A DNA stretch of 54,763 bases from Candidatus Omnitrophota bacterium (GTDB lineage Bacteria > Omnitrophota > Gorgyraeia > Duberdicusellales > Duberdicusellaceae). Each line of letters starts with the position of its first letter. The stretch's first letter is position 1. The stretch spans positions 1 to 54,763 of the forward strand of contig JAGGWS010000057.1 in NCBI GenBank assembly GCA_021163425.1, given 5' to 3'. Below are positions 32,005 to 42,243 of the stretch, piece after piece. The notes under the pieces were generated by a model, which had not been told where the DNA came from, made no database searches, and saw only the letters and a program-made list of their open reading frames with translations. Made by a program: the position numbers and the translations under genes.

Positions 32005-32547
32005 ATGTCTAAGATAGGCAAAAAACCCATAGATTTACCATCAGGAGTTAAAGTTCAGGTTAAAGGTAAACAAGTTATAGTTGAAGGTTCTAAAGGAAAA
32101 TTGGAATATCAACTCCCCGAAGGTATTATTTTAAAAGAGAATGAACAAAAGATTTTTATAGAGAGAGCTTCTGAGACTAAGCAGGCAAAAGCTTTTCAGG
32201 GATTAGTGAGAGCTTTAATTTTTAATATGGTAAAAGGGGTTTCTGAAGGTTTTAAAAAGGAATTAGAGATAGTAGGAGTAGGCTATAAGGCCGAGGTGAA
32301 AAAGGAAAGCCTCCTTTTAGACTTAGGTTTTTCTCATCGGGTAGAAAAAGTTATACCTCCAGATTTAAAGGTGAGTGCGCCTTCTTCTACTCGAATAGTG
32401 GTAGAGGGGATTGATAAACAAAGAGTAGCTGAATTTGCGGCTCAAGTGAGAAGGATTAAGCCTCCTGAGCCTTATAAGGGCAAAGGGATTAGATATACCG
32501 GCGAACAGGTAAGAAAGAAGCTGGGTAAAGCTATGGCTAAAGGTTAA
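32005..32547 (+). CDS. rplF: 50S ribosomal protein L6
   Basis: [52 protein letters not shown]. Confidence 0.97.
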   Translation: MSKIGKKPIDLPSGVKVQVKGKQVIVEGSKGKLEYQLPEGIILKENEQKIFIERASETKQAKAFQGLVRALIFNMVKGVSEGFKKELEIVGVGYKAEVKKESLLLDLGFSHRVEKVIPPDLKVSAPSSTRIVVEGIDKQRVAEFAAQVRRIKPPEPYKGKGIRYTGEQVRKKLGKAMAKG

Positions 32548-32551
32548 TAAA

Positions 32552-32917
32552 ATGAGCAAAAAAAACAAGGGAGAATTGAGAAGAATAAGGCATAGGCGAG
32601 TAAGAAAGAAAGTTAAAGGAACGAAAGAAAGGCCCCGTCTTTGTGTTTTTAGAAGTAATAAACATATTTATGCTCAGATTATAGATGATGAGAAAGCTCA
32701 TACACTGCTTTCTGCTTCCAGTTTAGAAAAGGATTTCCAGCTTTTAAATAAAAAACCTTCTACTTCCGAAGGAGCTTATTATTTAGGTAAATTGATAGCA
32801 GAAAAAGCTAAAAAGGCCGGAATTGTCAAGGTTTGTTTTGATAGAGGAGGTTATCCTTATCATGGGAGAATTAAGAGATTAGCTGAAGGAGCTAAAGAAG
32901 GAGGTTTGATATTTTGA
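32552..32917 (+). CDS. rplR: 50S ribosomal protein L18
   Basis: [72 protein letters not shown]. Confidence 0.97.
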   Translation: MSKKNKGELRRIRHRRVRKKVKGTKERPRLCVFRSNKHIYAQIIDDEKAHTLLSASSLEKDFQLLNKKPSTSEGAYYLGKLIAEKAKKAGIVKVCFDRGGYPYHGRIKRLAEGAKEGGLIF

Positions 32918-33378
32918 GTCAACAAGAAGTTCTGTCTTCAGAAGAGGAAAGTTTTTTAGAAAAAGTTATCTTTATAAATAGAGTTACCAAGGTCACCAAG
33001 GGAGGTAAAAACCTTAACTTTTCAGCTTTGGTAGTAGCAGGAGATAGTAAGGGGAGAGTAGGATTTGGTTTGGGAAAGGCTCCAGAAGTAGCTGAAGCTA
33101 TTAGAAAAGGTATAAAATTAGCTAAGAAGAACTTAATGAAAGTACCTATAGAAAATACCACTATTCCTCATGAAATAACAGGAGAGTTTTCGGCAGTAAA
33201 AGTTTTACTTAAACCAGCTTCTTTAGGAACAGGAGTAATTGCCTGCCAGGCTGTCAGGGCTATTTGCGAAGCAGCTGGTGTTAAAAATATCCTTACTAAG
33301 GTTCTTACTAAATCTACTAATCCCATAAATGTGGTAAAAGCTACTTTTGAAGGGTTTAAAAAATTGAAGACGGATTAA
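32914..33378 (+). CDS. rpsE: 30S ribosomal protein S5
   Basis: [54 protein letters not shown] start. Confidence 0.98.
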   Translation: MSQQEVLSSEEESFLEKVIFINRVTKVTKGGKNLNFSALVVAGDSKGRVGFGLGKAPEVAEAIRKGIKLAKKNLMKVPIENTTIPHEITGEFSAVKVLLKPASLGTGVIACQAVRAICEAAGVKNILTKVLTKSTNPINVVKATFEGFKKLKTD

Positions 33379-33379
33379 G

Positions 33380-33826
33380 ATGCAAATTCATAGTTTACCT
33401 AAGATAAAGAAGAAGAGTAAGAGATTGGGTCGAGGCCCTGGTTCAGGTAGGGGTAAGACTTCGGGGAGAGGTCATAAAGGAGTAAAGGCTAGAAGTGGCC
33501 GACTATTTTTTATAGGCTTTGCCGGAGGAAATTTACCTTATTTTAGGAGAATTCCTAAAAGAGGTTTTACTCATTTAAAGAGAAGAAAAGAAAGGTGGCA
33601 AATAGTTAATCTTAAGGACATAAATGAAAAGTTCAATGCTAACGAAGAAGTAAATCCCGACACTCTCTTTTCTAAGAGGCTGATAAAAGAAAGAAGCGGA
33701 TTAGTAAAGATTTTAGGAAAAGGCAATATTGAAAAAGCTTTAAGTTTTTCTGTTCACCGGGTTTCAGAGAAAGCTAAAGAAAAGATTGAAAAAGCAAAAG
33801 GAAAAATAGAGTGTTTAATTCCTTAG
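33380..33826 (+). CDS. rplO: 50S ribosomal protein L15
   Basis: KKKSKRLGRGPGSGRGKTSGRGHKGVKARSG...FAGGNLPYFRRIPKRGFTH. Confidence 0.97.
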   Translation: MQIHSLPKIKKKSKRLGRGPGSGRGKTSGRGHKGVKARSGRLFFIGFAGGNLPYFRRIPKRGFTHLKRRKERWQIVNLKDINEKFNANEEVNPDTLFSKRLIKERSGLVKILGKGNIEKALSFSVHRVSEKAKEKIEKAKGKIECLIP

Positions 33827-35166
33827 CTAATATTTTTAAGATTCAAGATTTAAGAAGGAAAATCCTAATAACCTTAGGGTTAATATTTATTTACAGGATA
33901 GGCTGCTTTATTCCTACTCCTGGGGTGGATGGTCAGGCTCTTTCTCAATTTTTTGAGAAATTAACTCAAAAACAAGGAGCTACTCTTTTTGGTTTTATAA
34001 ATTTATTTACTGGTGGAGCTTTAAGAAGATTAAGTGTTTTTGCTTTAGGGATTATGCCTTATATTTCAGCTTCAATAATTATGCAACTTCTTACGGCAGT
34101 AATTCCAGCTTTAGAGAAGATTGCTAAAGAAGGAAGAGCTGGTTACGAAAAGATAAATCAATATACCCGTTATGGCACTGTGTTGTTATGTATAGTTCAG
34201 GGTTTTTTTCTTTCTTTATGGCTGGAGAATAAGGGTAATTTTTTTGGGATGACTATTGTTCCTTATCCGGGTTTTCTCTTTAGATTAAATACGGTAATTA
34301 CTCTTTGTGCAGGAACTATTTTTATTATGTGGTTAGGTGAGCAGATTCAGGAAAGAGGAATTGGCAACGGTATATCCTTAATTATTACTGCCAGTATTTT
34401 ATCCCGGCTTCCCTCTTCTTTATATCAGCTCTGGGTGCTTTATTCTCCCTTTAATCCTGCTCAGCGACAAATTTCTACTTTTACAGTAGTGTCTTTATTT
34501 ATTCTTTGGTTTTTAGTAATAGTAGGGGTAGTCTTATTTTCTCAGGCTCAAAGAAGAATACCTGTTCAGTATGCCCGGAGAGTAGTAGGAAGAAGGATTT
34601 ATGGAGGTCAATCTACTTACCTCCCTATTCGGGTAGATATGGCTGGAGTAATTGCTATAATTTTTGCTCAATCAGTCCTTTTATTCCCTTCTACTTTAGC
34701 TACCTTTTTTCCTAAAGCCTCTTTTTTAAATAGGGTATTTTCTCAATTTATCCGAAGTCAGGGGCTCTGGTATAACCTTAGTTATGTAATTTTAATTATA
34801 TTTTTTATGTATTTTTATACCGCCATTGTTTTCAACCCTGTAGAGATTGCCAATAATTTGAAAAAATATGGAGGTTTTATCCCCGGAGTAAGGCCAGGAG
34901 AAAATACCGCTAAATACTTAGACTATATAGCTACCCGTTTAGTATTTGCTGGAGCTATATATATCTCTTTAATAGCAATTTTGCCTTCTTTAATAATGAG
35001 GACATTTAATATACCATCTTATGCTATTGCTTCTTTTTTTGGAGGCACTACCGTGCTTATTTTTGTAGGAGTAATGTTAGATACAATGCGCCAGATTGAG
35101 TCTCAATTAATTCTTCATCATTATCAGGGATTTATGAAGAAAGGGAAGTTAAGAGGGAGGAGATGA
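33811..35166 (+). CDS. secY: preprotein translocase subunit SecY
   Basis: IYRIGCFIPTPGVDGQAL, FALGIMPYISASIIMQLL, QAQRRIPVQYARRVVG, KKYGGFIPGVRPGENTAKYLD. Confidence 0.98.
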   Translation: MFNSLANIFKIQDLRRKILITLGLIFIYRIGCFIPTPGVDGQALSQFFEKLTQKQGATLFGFINLFTGGALRRLSVFALGIMPYISASIIMQLLTAVIPALEKIAKEGRAGYEKINQYTRYGTVLLCIVQGFFLSLWLENKGNFFGMTIVPYPGFLFRLNTVITLCAGTIFIMWLGEQIQERGIGNGISLIITASILSRLPSSLYQLWVLYSPFNPAQRQISTFTVVSLFILWFLVIVGVVLFSQAQRRIPVQYARRVVGRRIYGGQSTYLPIRVDMAGVIAIIFAQSVLLFPSTLATFFPKASFLNRVFSQFIRSQGLWYNLSYVILIIFFMYFYTAIVFNPVEIANNLKKYGGFIPGVRPGENTAKYLDYIATRLVFAGAIYISLIAILPSLIMRTFNIPSYAIASFFGGTTVLIFVGVMLDTMRQIESQLILHHYQGFMKKGKLRGRR

Positions 35167-35825
35167 ATTTAATTTTATTAGGGGCTCCAGGTAGTGGTAA
35201 AGGTACTGAGGCTAAGTTTTTAGCTGAGTATTACAAGATAAAAAAGATTGTTTTAGGGGATATATTAAGAGAGGAAGTAAAAAACAATACTTCTTTAGGC
35301 AAAATAGTTTCTGAATATATGAAAAAAGGTATTTTAGTTCCCGATGATATTATAATGAAGGTTGTCCGGGAAAAGCTGGATTCTGCTGGATTTGTCCTTG
35401 ATGGTTTCCCTCGCAATTTAGCTCAAGCTGAGATGTTGGAAGAAATCTTAAAAGAAAAAGCCCTTAGCTTAGATGGGGTTATTTATCTTAAAGTTAATGA
35501 GGAGAAAGCTGTAGAAAGGCTTTCGGGAAGAAGAGTTTGCAAAAACTGTGGAGCAATTTACCATATAGTAAATATGCCTCCTCAAAAAGAGGGTATTTGT
35601 GATAAGTGTGGAGGAAAGTTGATAATAAGGGATGATGATAGAGAAGAGACAGTGAGGAAAAGATGGCAAGTATTTAGAAGAGAGACCTTTCCTTTAATTA
35701 GCTATTATTTAAAAGATTCTAAACTTTTAGAAGTTGACGCCAATAAATCTAAAGAAGAAGTATTTCTGGAGATAAAAAAGGCTTTGGATTCTTATGGTAA
35801 AGATAAAGACTTCTCAGGAAATTAA
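35163..35825 (+). CDS. adk: adenylate kinase (zinc LID type)
   Basis: LILLGAPGSGKGTEAKFLAEYY, GFVLDGFPRNLAQAEML, LID CKNCGAIYH..CDKCGGKL. Confidence 0.97.
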   Translation: MNLILLGAPGSGKGTEAKFLAEYYKIKKIVLGDILREEVKNNTSLGKIVSEYMKKGILVPDDIIMKVVREKLDSAGFVLDGFPRNLAQAEMLEEILKEKALSLDGVIYLKVNEEKAVERLSGRRVCKNCGAIYHIVNMPPQKEGICDKCGGKLIIRDDDREETVRKRWQVFRRETFPLISYYLKDSKLLEVDANKSKEEVFLEIKKALDSYGKDKDFSGN

Positions 35826-36540
35826 GTTAATGAGGAAACTGGGTAAGATTACTTCTTTAATTATAAAGAGAGTGGCGAAGTATGCTAAGCCGGGAATTTC
35901 AACAAAAGATTTAGAAATTCAAGCTAATATCTTAATGGAAAGGTTTAAAGTGAAGCCAGCTTTTTTGGGATATAAAGGTTTTCCTTCTTCTTTATGCATT
36001 TCTTTAAATGAGGAGTTAATCCACGGCATACCCTCTCCAGAGAAAATTTTAAAAAAAGGAGATTTAGTAAGTATTGATTTAGGACTTTATGATGGTAGCT
36101 TTTATTCTGATTGTACTTATAGTTTTTCCTTAGGAAGGCCTTCATCTTTAGCTGAAGATTTATTGAGAGTAGGGAAGATTGCTTTGAAAAGAGCAATTGC
36201 AATTATCAAGCCTAAAATGAAGATAGGAGATATTGGCTACACTATCCAGAGTTTTGTGGAAAGAGCAGGGTTTTGTGTAGTCAAACAATTTGTAGGCCAC
36301 GGCATAGGCAGACAGTTGCATGAAGAACCAGAAGTTCCCAATTTTGGAAGACCTTCTGAGGGGTTAGAACTTAAAGAAGGTATGACCTTAGCGATTGAGC
36401 CTATGCTTGCTGTGGAAAGTGCTGAGGTAGAGATATTAGAAGATGGATGGACAGTAGTCTCTAAAGATAGAAATTTGTGTGTTCATTTTGAGCATACTAT
36501 AGCAGTAACCAAAAAAGGATGCTGGGTACTTACTGCTTAA
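35794..36540 (+). CDS. map: methionine aminopeptidase type I
   Basis: [71 protein letters not shown]. Confidence 0.97.
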   Translation: MVKIKTSQEIKLMRKLGKITSLIIKRVAKYAKPGISTKDLEIQANILMERFKVKPAFLGYKGFPSSLCISLNEELIHGIPSPEKILKKGDLVSIDLGLYDGSFYSDCTYSFSLGRPSSLAEDLLRVGKIALKRAIAIIKPKMKIGDIGYTIQSFVERAGFCVVKQFVGHGIGRQLHEEPEVPNFGRPSEGLELKEGMTLAIEPMLAVESAEVEILEDGWTVVSKDRNLCVHFEHTIAVTKKGCWVLTA

Positions 36541-36550
36541 TAAGGATAAG

Positions 36551-36766
36551 ATGGCTAAAGAGGAACTTATTGAGGTTGAGGGAGAAATAATTGAAACTTT
36601 ACCTAATGCGATGTTTCGGGTAAGACTCGAGGGCGGACACATTGTTTTAGCTCATGTTTGTGGAAAGATGAGGATGCATTTTATAAGAATTTTACCTGGT
36701 GATAGAGTAAAGCTTGAACTTTCTCCTTATGATTTAAGTCGGGGAAGGATTATCCGGAGGTTGTAA
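36551..36766 (+). CDS. infA: translation initiation factor IF-1
   Basis: [65 protein letters not shown]. Confidence 0.98.
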   Translation: MAKEELIEVEGEIIETLPNAMFRVRLEGGHIVLAHVCGKMRMHFIRILPGDRVKLELSPYDLSRGRIIRRL

Positions 36767-36880
36767 GTGAAGGTAAGAGCTTCTATTCGAAAAATTTGTG
36801 AAAACTGTAAGATTATAAAGAGAAGGGGTATATTAAGGGTGGTTTGTAAGAACCCTAAGCATAAGCAACGTCAAGGCTAA
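36767..36880 (+). CDS. rpmJ: 50S ribosomal protein L36 (C+ form; absent from ORF track)
   Basis: GTG start; [37 protein letters not shown]. Confidence 0.96.
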   Translation: MKVRASIRKICENCKIIKRRGILRVVCKNPKHKQRQG

Positions 36881-36895
36881 AATAAGGAGGTTGGA

Positions 36896-37270
36896 GTGCC
36901 GAGAATATTAGGTATAGATATCCCTGCTAATAAGAAAGTTCTCTATTCTTTGAGATATATATATGGGATAGGTCCTTATAGGGCTGAAGTTGTTTTGAGA
37001 ACTGCCGGGATAAATCCTGATAAAAAAGCCAGGGATTTAACTGACGATGAAGTTTCCCGGATAGCAGGAGTAATTCAGAAAAATTTTAAAGTAGAAGGAG
37101 CTTTGAGGAGAGAAGTAAGTCAGAATATAAAAAGACTTATTGATATAGGTTCCTATCGGGGGACAAGACACAGAAAAGGTCTTCCGGTAAGAGGACAGAG
37201 GACTCGTTGTAATGCCCGTACCAGAAAGGGGCCAAGGCCTAAGGTAGGAGGGATAAAGAGGAAAGGGTAG
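36896..37270 (+). CDS. rpsM: 30S ribosomal protein S13
   Basis: [57 protein letters not shown] start. Confidence 0.98.
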   Translation: MPRILGIDIPANKKVLYSLRYIYGIGPYRAEVVLRTAGINPDKKARDLTDDEVSRIAGVIQKNFKVEGALRREVSQNIKRLIDIGSYRGTRHRKGLPVRGQRTRCNARTRKGPRPKVGGIKRKG

Positions 37271-37275
37271 CAATT

Positions 37276-37674
37276 ATGGCTAGACCTAAATCTAAAGCCG
37301 GAAAGAGAAGAAAAAAGATTTTAGTAAAAGAATCTTTGGGGGTTGCTCATATAAAGTCTACATTTAATAATACTATTATTACTATTACTGATAGGCAGGG
37401 TAATGTCTTAGTTTGGGGTTCTGCGGGAACTTCGGGGTTTAAGGGTACTAAGAAGTCCACTCCTTACGCTGCTCAGATTACTGCGAGAGAAGTAGCTAAG
37501 AAGGCAAAAGAGGCTGGTTTAAAGGAGTTGATAGTAAGAGTTAAAGGCCCAGGTCCGGGAAGAGAAGCAGCTATTAGGTCTTTACAGGGTTCAGGTTTAG
37601 CTATAAAGAGCGTAAAAGATGTAACTCCTGTACCCCATAATGGATGTAGACCTCGAAAAAAGAGAAGAGTTTAA
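37276..37674 (+). CDS. rpsK: 30S ribosomal protein S11
   Basis: [64 protein letters not shown]. Confidence 0.99.
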   Translation: MARPKSKAGKRRKKILVKESLGVAHIKSTFNNTIITITDRQGNVLVWGSAGTSGFKGTKKSTPYAAQITAREVAKKAKEAGLKELIVRVKGPGPGREAAIRSLQGSGLAIKSVKDVTPVPHNGCRPRKKRRV

Positions 37675-37689
37675 TAGAAGGAGAAACTA

Positions 37690-38322
37690 ATGGCTAAATA
37701 TACAGGATCTAGATGCAGACTTTGCAGGAGAGAAGGAACAAAGCTTTTTCTTAAAGGAGAAAAGTGCACGAGTGAGAAGTGTCCTTTTTCTAAGAGACCC
37801 TATCCTCCGGGAATGAAAGGAAGACTTTCTTCGTCTAAAGCTTCCTATTATGCTTTGCAATTGAGGGAAAAACAGAAAGTGAAGAGAATTTACGGAGTTT
37901 TGGAAAGACAGTTCAGGAGATATTACCAATTAGCCTCTAAATCTAAAGGAGTTACTGGTAAGCTTCTTCTCCAGTTTTTAGAGAGAAGGTTGGACAATGT
38001 AGTATTTAGGCTTCTTTTTGCTTTATCCCGTTCTCAAGCTCGCCAAATAGTCAGGCACGGGTTTGTATTTGTGAATGGCAGGAGAGTTGATATTCCTTCT
38101 TTTTTGGTTAGAGTAAATGATAAGATAGAGATAAGAAGTAATTCTAAAATAATAGACATAATTAAAAAGAATATTGAGACAGCTTCTAAGGAGAGGAGCG
38201 TAGTTAGCTGGCTTTTCTTAGATAAAGAGAATTTGAAAGCCGAAGTTCTTAGGCTTCCTGAAAAAGAAGATATAACAGCTCCCATTAGTGAACAACTGAT
38301 TGTAGAATTGTATTCTAAATAG
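37690..38322 (+). CDS. rpsD: 30S ribosomal protein S4 (C+ zinc form)
   Basis: RCRLCRREGTKLFLKGEKCTSEKCPF, RRLDNVVFRLLFALSRSQARQIVRHGFVFVNGRRVDIPSFLV. Confidence 0.98.
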   Translation: MAKYTGSRCRLCRREGTKLFLKGEKCTSEKCPFSKRPYPPGMKGRLSSSKASYYALQLREKQKVKRIYGVLERQFRRYYQLASKSKGVTGKLLLQFLERRLDNVVFRLLFALSRSQARQIVRHGFVFVNGRRVDIPSFLVRVNDKIEIRSNSKIIDIIKKNIETASKERSVVSWLFLDKENLKAEVLRLPEKEDITAPISEQLIVELYSK

Positions 38323-38361
38323 AATGAGAGGATAAAATTTAAGCTTTCAGGGAGGTAAAAG

Positions 38362-39363
38362 ATGGGAATAAAATGGAAGGATTTTCAATTTCCAAGAAGA
38401 GTAATAGTGGAAGAAGGCACTTATTCTTCAACTTATGGTAAGTTTATAGCCAGCCCTTTTGAGAGAGGCTACGGAGTTACTTTAGGTAATGCTTTCCGAA
38501 GAATTCTCCTTTCTTCTATAGAGGGGGTAGCTGTAACTTCTGTAAAATTTGAGGGGGTAAGTCATGAATTTTCTACAATTCCCGGAGTTTTAGAAGATGT
38601 TCCAGAAATCATTCTCAATATTAAAAACCTGGTTTTAAAATCTTATACGAGGGCTCCTAAAAAAATATATATAAAAAAAACTCAAAAGGGAGAAGTAAAG
38701 GCAAGCGATATTATTACTGATGAAACAATAGAAGTAATTAACAAAGATTTACATATTGCTACTTTAACTGAAAATGCTAATTTCTCTGTAGAGATGGAGG
38801 TAAGCAGAGGTAGAGGATTTGTCTCTGAAGAGCTAAATCGTAGAGAAGATGCTCCTATAGGTACAATTGCAGTAGATTCTATCTTTTCGCCGGTAAAAAA
38901 AGTAAATTTTAGAGTAGAGAATACCCGGGTAGGTAAAAGTACTGATTACGATGCTTTAACTTTAGAAATCTGGACTAATGGAGTTATAGAGCCTAAAGAG
39001 GCCTTAGTCTATGCTGCTACTATTTTGAGTAAACATTTAACCTTATTTATGAATTTGGCTCAGATTGAAGAGAAAGAGGAGGAAGAGGAAGAAGAACTTA
39101 CTCCTGAGGAAGTTTCTCTTTACGAAAAGTTGAGGCTCCCGGTTAGTGAGCTGGAACTTTCAGTAAGAAGTGCAAATTGTTTAAGAGAAGCTAATGTGAA
39201 AACTTTAGCGGATTTAGTAGAAAAAACTGAACAGGATATGCTTTCTTATCGCAATTTTGGGAAGAAATCCTTAAATGAAATAATTACTCTTCTCAAAAGT
39301 ATGGGGCTTTCTTTGGGGATGCAGGTAGATAGGGGTAAACTAAAAAAGTTAGAAACGAGGTAA
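38362..39363 (+). CDS. rpoA: DNA-directed RNA polymerase subunit alpha
   Basis: FIASPFERGYGVTLGNAFRRILLSSIEGVAVTSVKFEGVSHEFSTIPGVLEDV; C-terminal ELSVRSANCLREANVKTLADLV. Confidence 0.99.
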   Translation: MGIKWKDFQFPRRVIVEEGTYSSTYGKFIASPFERGYGVTLGNAFRRILLSSIEGVAVTSVKFEGVSHEFSTIPGVLEDVPEIILNIKNLVLKSYTRAPKKIYIKKTQKGEVKASDIITDETIEVINKDLHIATLTENANFSVEMEVSRGRGFVSEELNRREDAPIGTIAVDSIFSPVKKVNFRVENTRVGKSTDYDALTLEIWTNGVIEPKEALVYAATILSKHLTLFMNLAQIEEKEEEEEEELTPEEVSLYEKLRLPVSELELSVRSANCLREANVKTLADLVEKTEQDMLSYRNFGKKSLNEIITLLKSMGLSLGMQVDRGKLKKLETR

Positions 39364-39364
39364 G

Positions 39365-39880
39365 ATGAGACATAGAAGAAAGAAACGGCTTTCGGGCTCA
39401 AGAAGTTTAAGGAGAGCTCAGATTAAGAGTTTGATTAGAGCCTTGCTAATTTATGAAAGAATAAAGACCACCACTCGCAAAGCAAAATTAGCTGCTGCAG
39501 AAGTAGAGAAACTAATTAGCCGGGGTAAAAAAGGAGATTTAGCCTCGAGAAGAATTGCTTATTCAATATTAGGAGACCATAAGTTAGTAAAAAAGTTATT
39601 TGAAGATATAGCTGTCCGGTTTAAAGAAACTCCTGGGGGTTATACCCGGGTAATAAACTTAGGTTCAAGAAAGGGAGATGGTGCTGATTTGTCAATTCTT
39701 GAACTCACTCTTCTTAAAGAAAGACCTAAAAAGAAAAAGAAGAAAGAAAAGGCTGAACAAGTTGTTAGCCCTGAACATAAACCTTCTTTGAAAGAAGCAC
39801 CTAAAAAGACATATCCTCCTAAAGGAGGTTTTCGTCAGGCTTTAAAGAAGATATTTAAGAAAGAAAGAGATGCTTTATAA
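39365..39880 (+). CDS. rplQ: 50S ribosomal protein L17 with basic C-terminal extension
   Basis: MRHRRKKRLSGSRSLRRAQIKSLIRALLIYERIKTTTRKAKLAAAEVEKLI...GGYTRVINLGSRKGDGADLSILEL. Confidence 0.96.
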   Translation: MRHRRKKRLSGSRSLRRAQIKSLIRALLIYERIKTTTRKAKLAAAEVEKLISRGKKGDLASRRIAYSILGDHKLVKKLFEDIAVRFKETPGGYTRVINLGSRKGDGADLSILELTLLKERPKKKKKKEKAEQVVSPEHKPSLKEAPKKTYPPKGGFRQALKKIFKKERDAL

Positions 39881-39922
39881 TTTTTACCCCGCACCTCTAA
39901 CTTTTTATTGGTAATTTGCCAG

Positions 39923-41188
39923 ATGGGTAAGACTATAATAGAAAAGATTTTTTCCAACCATGCCGGAAAATCTCTGAAAGCTGAAGATGTAGCTATTTGT
40001 AAGGTAGACTTCTGTTTTTCTCAAGATGGAACTTCTTCTTTGGTAATATCGGCCTTTAAAAAATTTAGACAACCCCGCCTTCTTTATCCTAAGAAATATT
40101 CAATGTTTATTGACCACAACGCTCCTTCTCCTAATGTAGGGGTTTCTTCAGTCCATCAAAAAATGAGAGAATTTTGCTCTCAGTGGGGGTGTAAAGTTTA
40201 TCAACCTTCTGAAGGTATTTCCCACCAAATTATAATTGAAAAAGGTATAGCTCTACCGGGTTCTCTTATCTTAGGGGCTGACTCTCATACTCCTACCTGT
40301 GGAATATTAGGAGGGTGTGGGATACCTGTAGGTTCTACTGACTTAGCTGTGGCTTTGACTTATGGTAAGAATTGGTTCAGGGTTCCTCAAACTATTAAAA
40401 TTGTTTTGAGGGGTAAGCTCCCTTGGGGAGTGTTTAGTAAAGATATAGCCTTGTATATAGTAAAAAGTCTTACTTCCCAAGGAGCTACTTATAAAGCTAT
40501 AGAATACGAAGGCCCTTTAATTAATTCTTTATCTTTGGATGCCCGAGCTACTCTTACTAATATGGCTACAGAGATGGGGGCAAAGACTGCTTTAATTAAG
40601 CCTGATCGAAAAGTATTTAACTATTTAAGAAGTATTGGCAGGAAAAAGTTTAAACCCATATACTCTGATAGACAAGCAAAATATGAAAAAATTTATGAAT
40701 TCAATCTGAGCAAACTTACTCCTTTAGTCGCTCAGCCTCATAATGTAGATAATATAACTGGAGTTGAAAGCTTAAAGTCAGTTAAAATTCAGCAGGCTTT
40801 TATTGGAACCTGCACTAACGGTAGACTTGAAGATTTAAAGATATCTGCTTTAATATTAAAGGGAAGAAAAGTCCAAAAAGATGTTAGACTGTTGATAGCT
40901 CCGGCATCAAGAAGGATTTTAGAGAAAGCATATAGGTTAGGTTTAATCCGGGTATTTGTGGAAGCAGGAGCCATAATTTTACCTCCGGGGTGTGGGCCTT
41001 GTGTAGGAACCCATCAAGGTATACCTGCTGATGGAGAAGTAGTAATATCTACTGCTAATAGAAATTTTAAAGGAAGGATGGGTAATCCCGATTCTCTTAT
41101 TTATTTAGCTTCTCCAGCTGTGGTTTCTGCTTCGGCAATAACCGGCAGGATTACTGATCCTCGGAAGTTTTTAAAAGTAAAGGAGTAG
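39923..41188 (+). CDS. aconitase/3-isopropylmalate dehydratase family, large subunit (LeuC/HacA-type; substrate not resolved; ORF track start 39908)
   Basis: GKTIIEKIFSNHAGK, GADSHTPTCGILGGCGIPVGSTDLA, IGTCTNGRLEDL, LPPGCGPCVGTHQGIPADGEVVISTANRNFKGRMG. Confidence 0.92.
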   Translation: MGKTIIEKIFSNHAGKSLKAEDVAICKVDFCFSQDGTSSLVISAFKKFRQPRLLYPKKYSMFIDHNAPSPNVGVSSVHQKMREFCSQWGCKVYQPSEGISHQIIIEKGIALPGSLILGADSHTPTCGILGGCGIPVGSTDLAVALTYGKNWFRVPQTIKIVLRGKLPWGVFSKDIALYIVKSLTSQGATYKAIEYEGPLINSLSLDARATLTNMATEMGAKTALIKPDRKVFNYLRSIGRKKFKPIYSDRQAKYEKIYEFNLSKLTPLVAQPHNVDNITGVESLKSVKIQQAFIGTCTNGRLEDLKISALILKGRKVQKDVRLLIAPASRRILEKAYRLGLIRVFVEAGAIILPPGCGPCVGTHQGIPADGEVVISTANRNFKGRMGNPDSLIYLASPAVVSASAITGRITDPRKFLKVKE

Positions 41189-41190
41189 AT

Positions 41191-42243
41191 ATGGTAGATA
41201 TAAAAAGTTTACTTAAGCTTACTATGGAAATTGGAGCCTCTGACCTCCATCTTACAGTTAATAGTCCCCCTGTATTGCGAATAGACGGCAAACTCCGTGT
41301 AAGAAATGATTTAGAAGTCCTTGATAAGGATAAACTTAAGAATCTAATCTATTCTATTCTTACTAATTCCCAAAAAGAAAAGTTTGAACAGGATAAAGAA
41401 TTAGATTTTTCTTTTGCGCCTTCAGGTTTAGATAGGTTCAGGGTTAATGTCCATTATCAGCGAGGAAATGTAGAGGCAGCCTTTCGAAGGGTCCCGATTA
41501 AGATCCCTAAATTAAGAGAATTAGGCTTACCTCAAATTGTGGAAGAATTAGTACGCAAACCTAACGGGCTTATCCTGGTTACCGGTCCTACTGGTATGGG
41601 TAAAAGCACTACCTTAGCAGCAATGATAGACTTAATCAATGAGGAAAGAGAAGAAGTTATAATCTGTATTGAAGATCCTATTGAATTTGTTCATCCTAAC
41701 AAGAAAAGTATTATTAAACAAAGAGAGGTTTATGCTGATACCCATTCTTTTGCTGAGGCTTTGAAAAGAGCTTTAAGACAGGACCCTGATGTTATTGTAG
41801 TAGGAGAGATGCGAGATTTAGAGACAATTGCTACTACTCTTACTGCTGCTGAAACTGGACATTTAGTCTTAGCTACCCTTCATACTCCTGATGCTCCCCA
41901 AACAATAGAAAGAATAATAGATGTTTTTCCTCCTTATCAACAGAGGCAGGTAAGATTACAATTAGGTAACTGTTTGCAGGGAGTAATTTCTCAACTTCTT
42001 CTTCCTCATCTAAGTGGAAGGGGTCGAGTTTTAGCAACTGAGATTATGGTGGCTACTCCCGGGATAAGAAACTTGATAAGGGAAGGAGAGATTGCCCAAA
42101 TTCCTACTTTAATTCAGACTGGAGCTCAATATGGGATGAGAACCATGGATAAATGTTTAAAAGAACTATATACTGGAAAGTTGATATCTTACGAGGCTGC
42201 AATAGGTAAAGTTAAAAATATAGAAGAGTTCAAGATTTTATGA
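41191..42243 (+). CDS. pilT: type IV pilus twitching motility ATPase PilT
   Basis: GASDLHLTVNSPPVLRIDGKL, Walker A GPTGMGKST, ALRQDPDVIVVGEMRDLETI, GHLVLATLHTPDA, TPGIRNLIREGEIAQI. Confidence 0.95.
   Translation: MVDIKSLLKLTMEIGASDLHLTVNSPPVLRIDGKLRVRNDLEVLDKDKLKNLIYSILTNSQKEKFEQDKELDFSFAPSGLDRFRVNVHYQRGNVEAAFRRVPIKIPKLRELGLPQIVEELVRKPNGLILVTGPTGMGKSTTLAAMIDLINEEREEVIICIEDPIEFVHPNKKSIIKQREVYADTHSFAEALKRALRQDPDVIVVGEMRDLETIATTLTAAETGHLVLATLHTPDAPQTIERIIDVFPPYQQRQVRLQLGNCLQGVISQLLLPHLSGRGRVLATEIMVATPGIRNLIREGEIAQIPTLIQTGAQYGMRTMDKCLKELYTGKLISYEAAIGKVKNIEEFKIL

Noticed and set aside
34506-34715. 69-aa plus-strand ORF
   Set aside because: Out-of-frame within secY.
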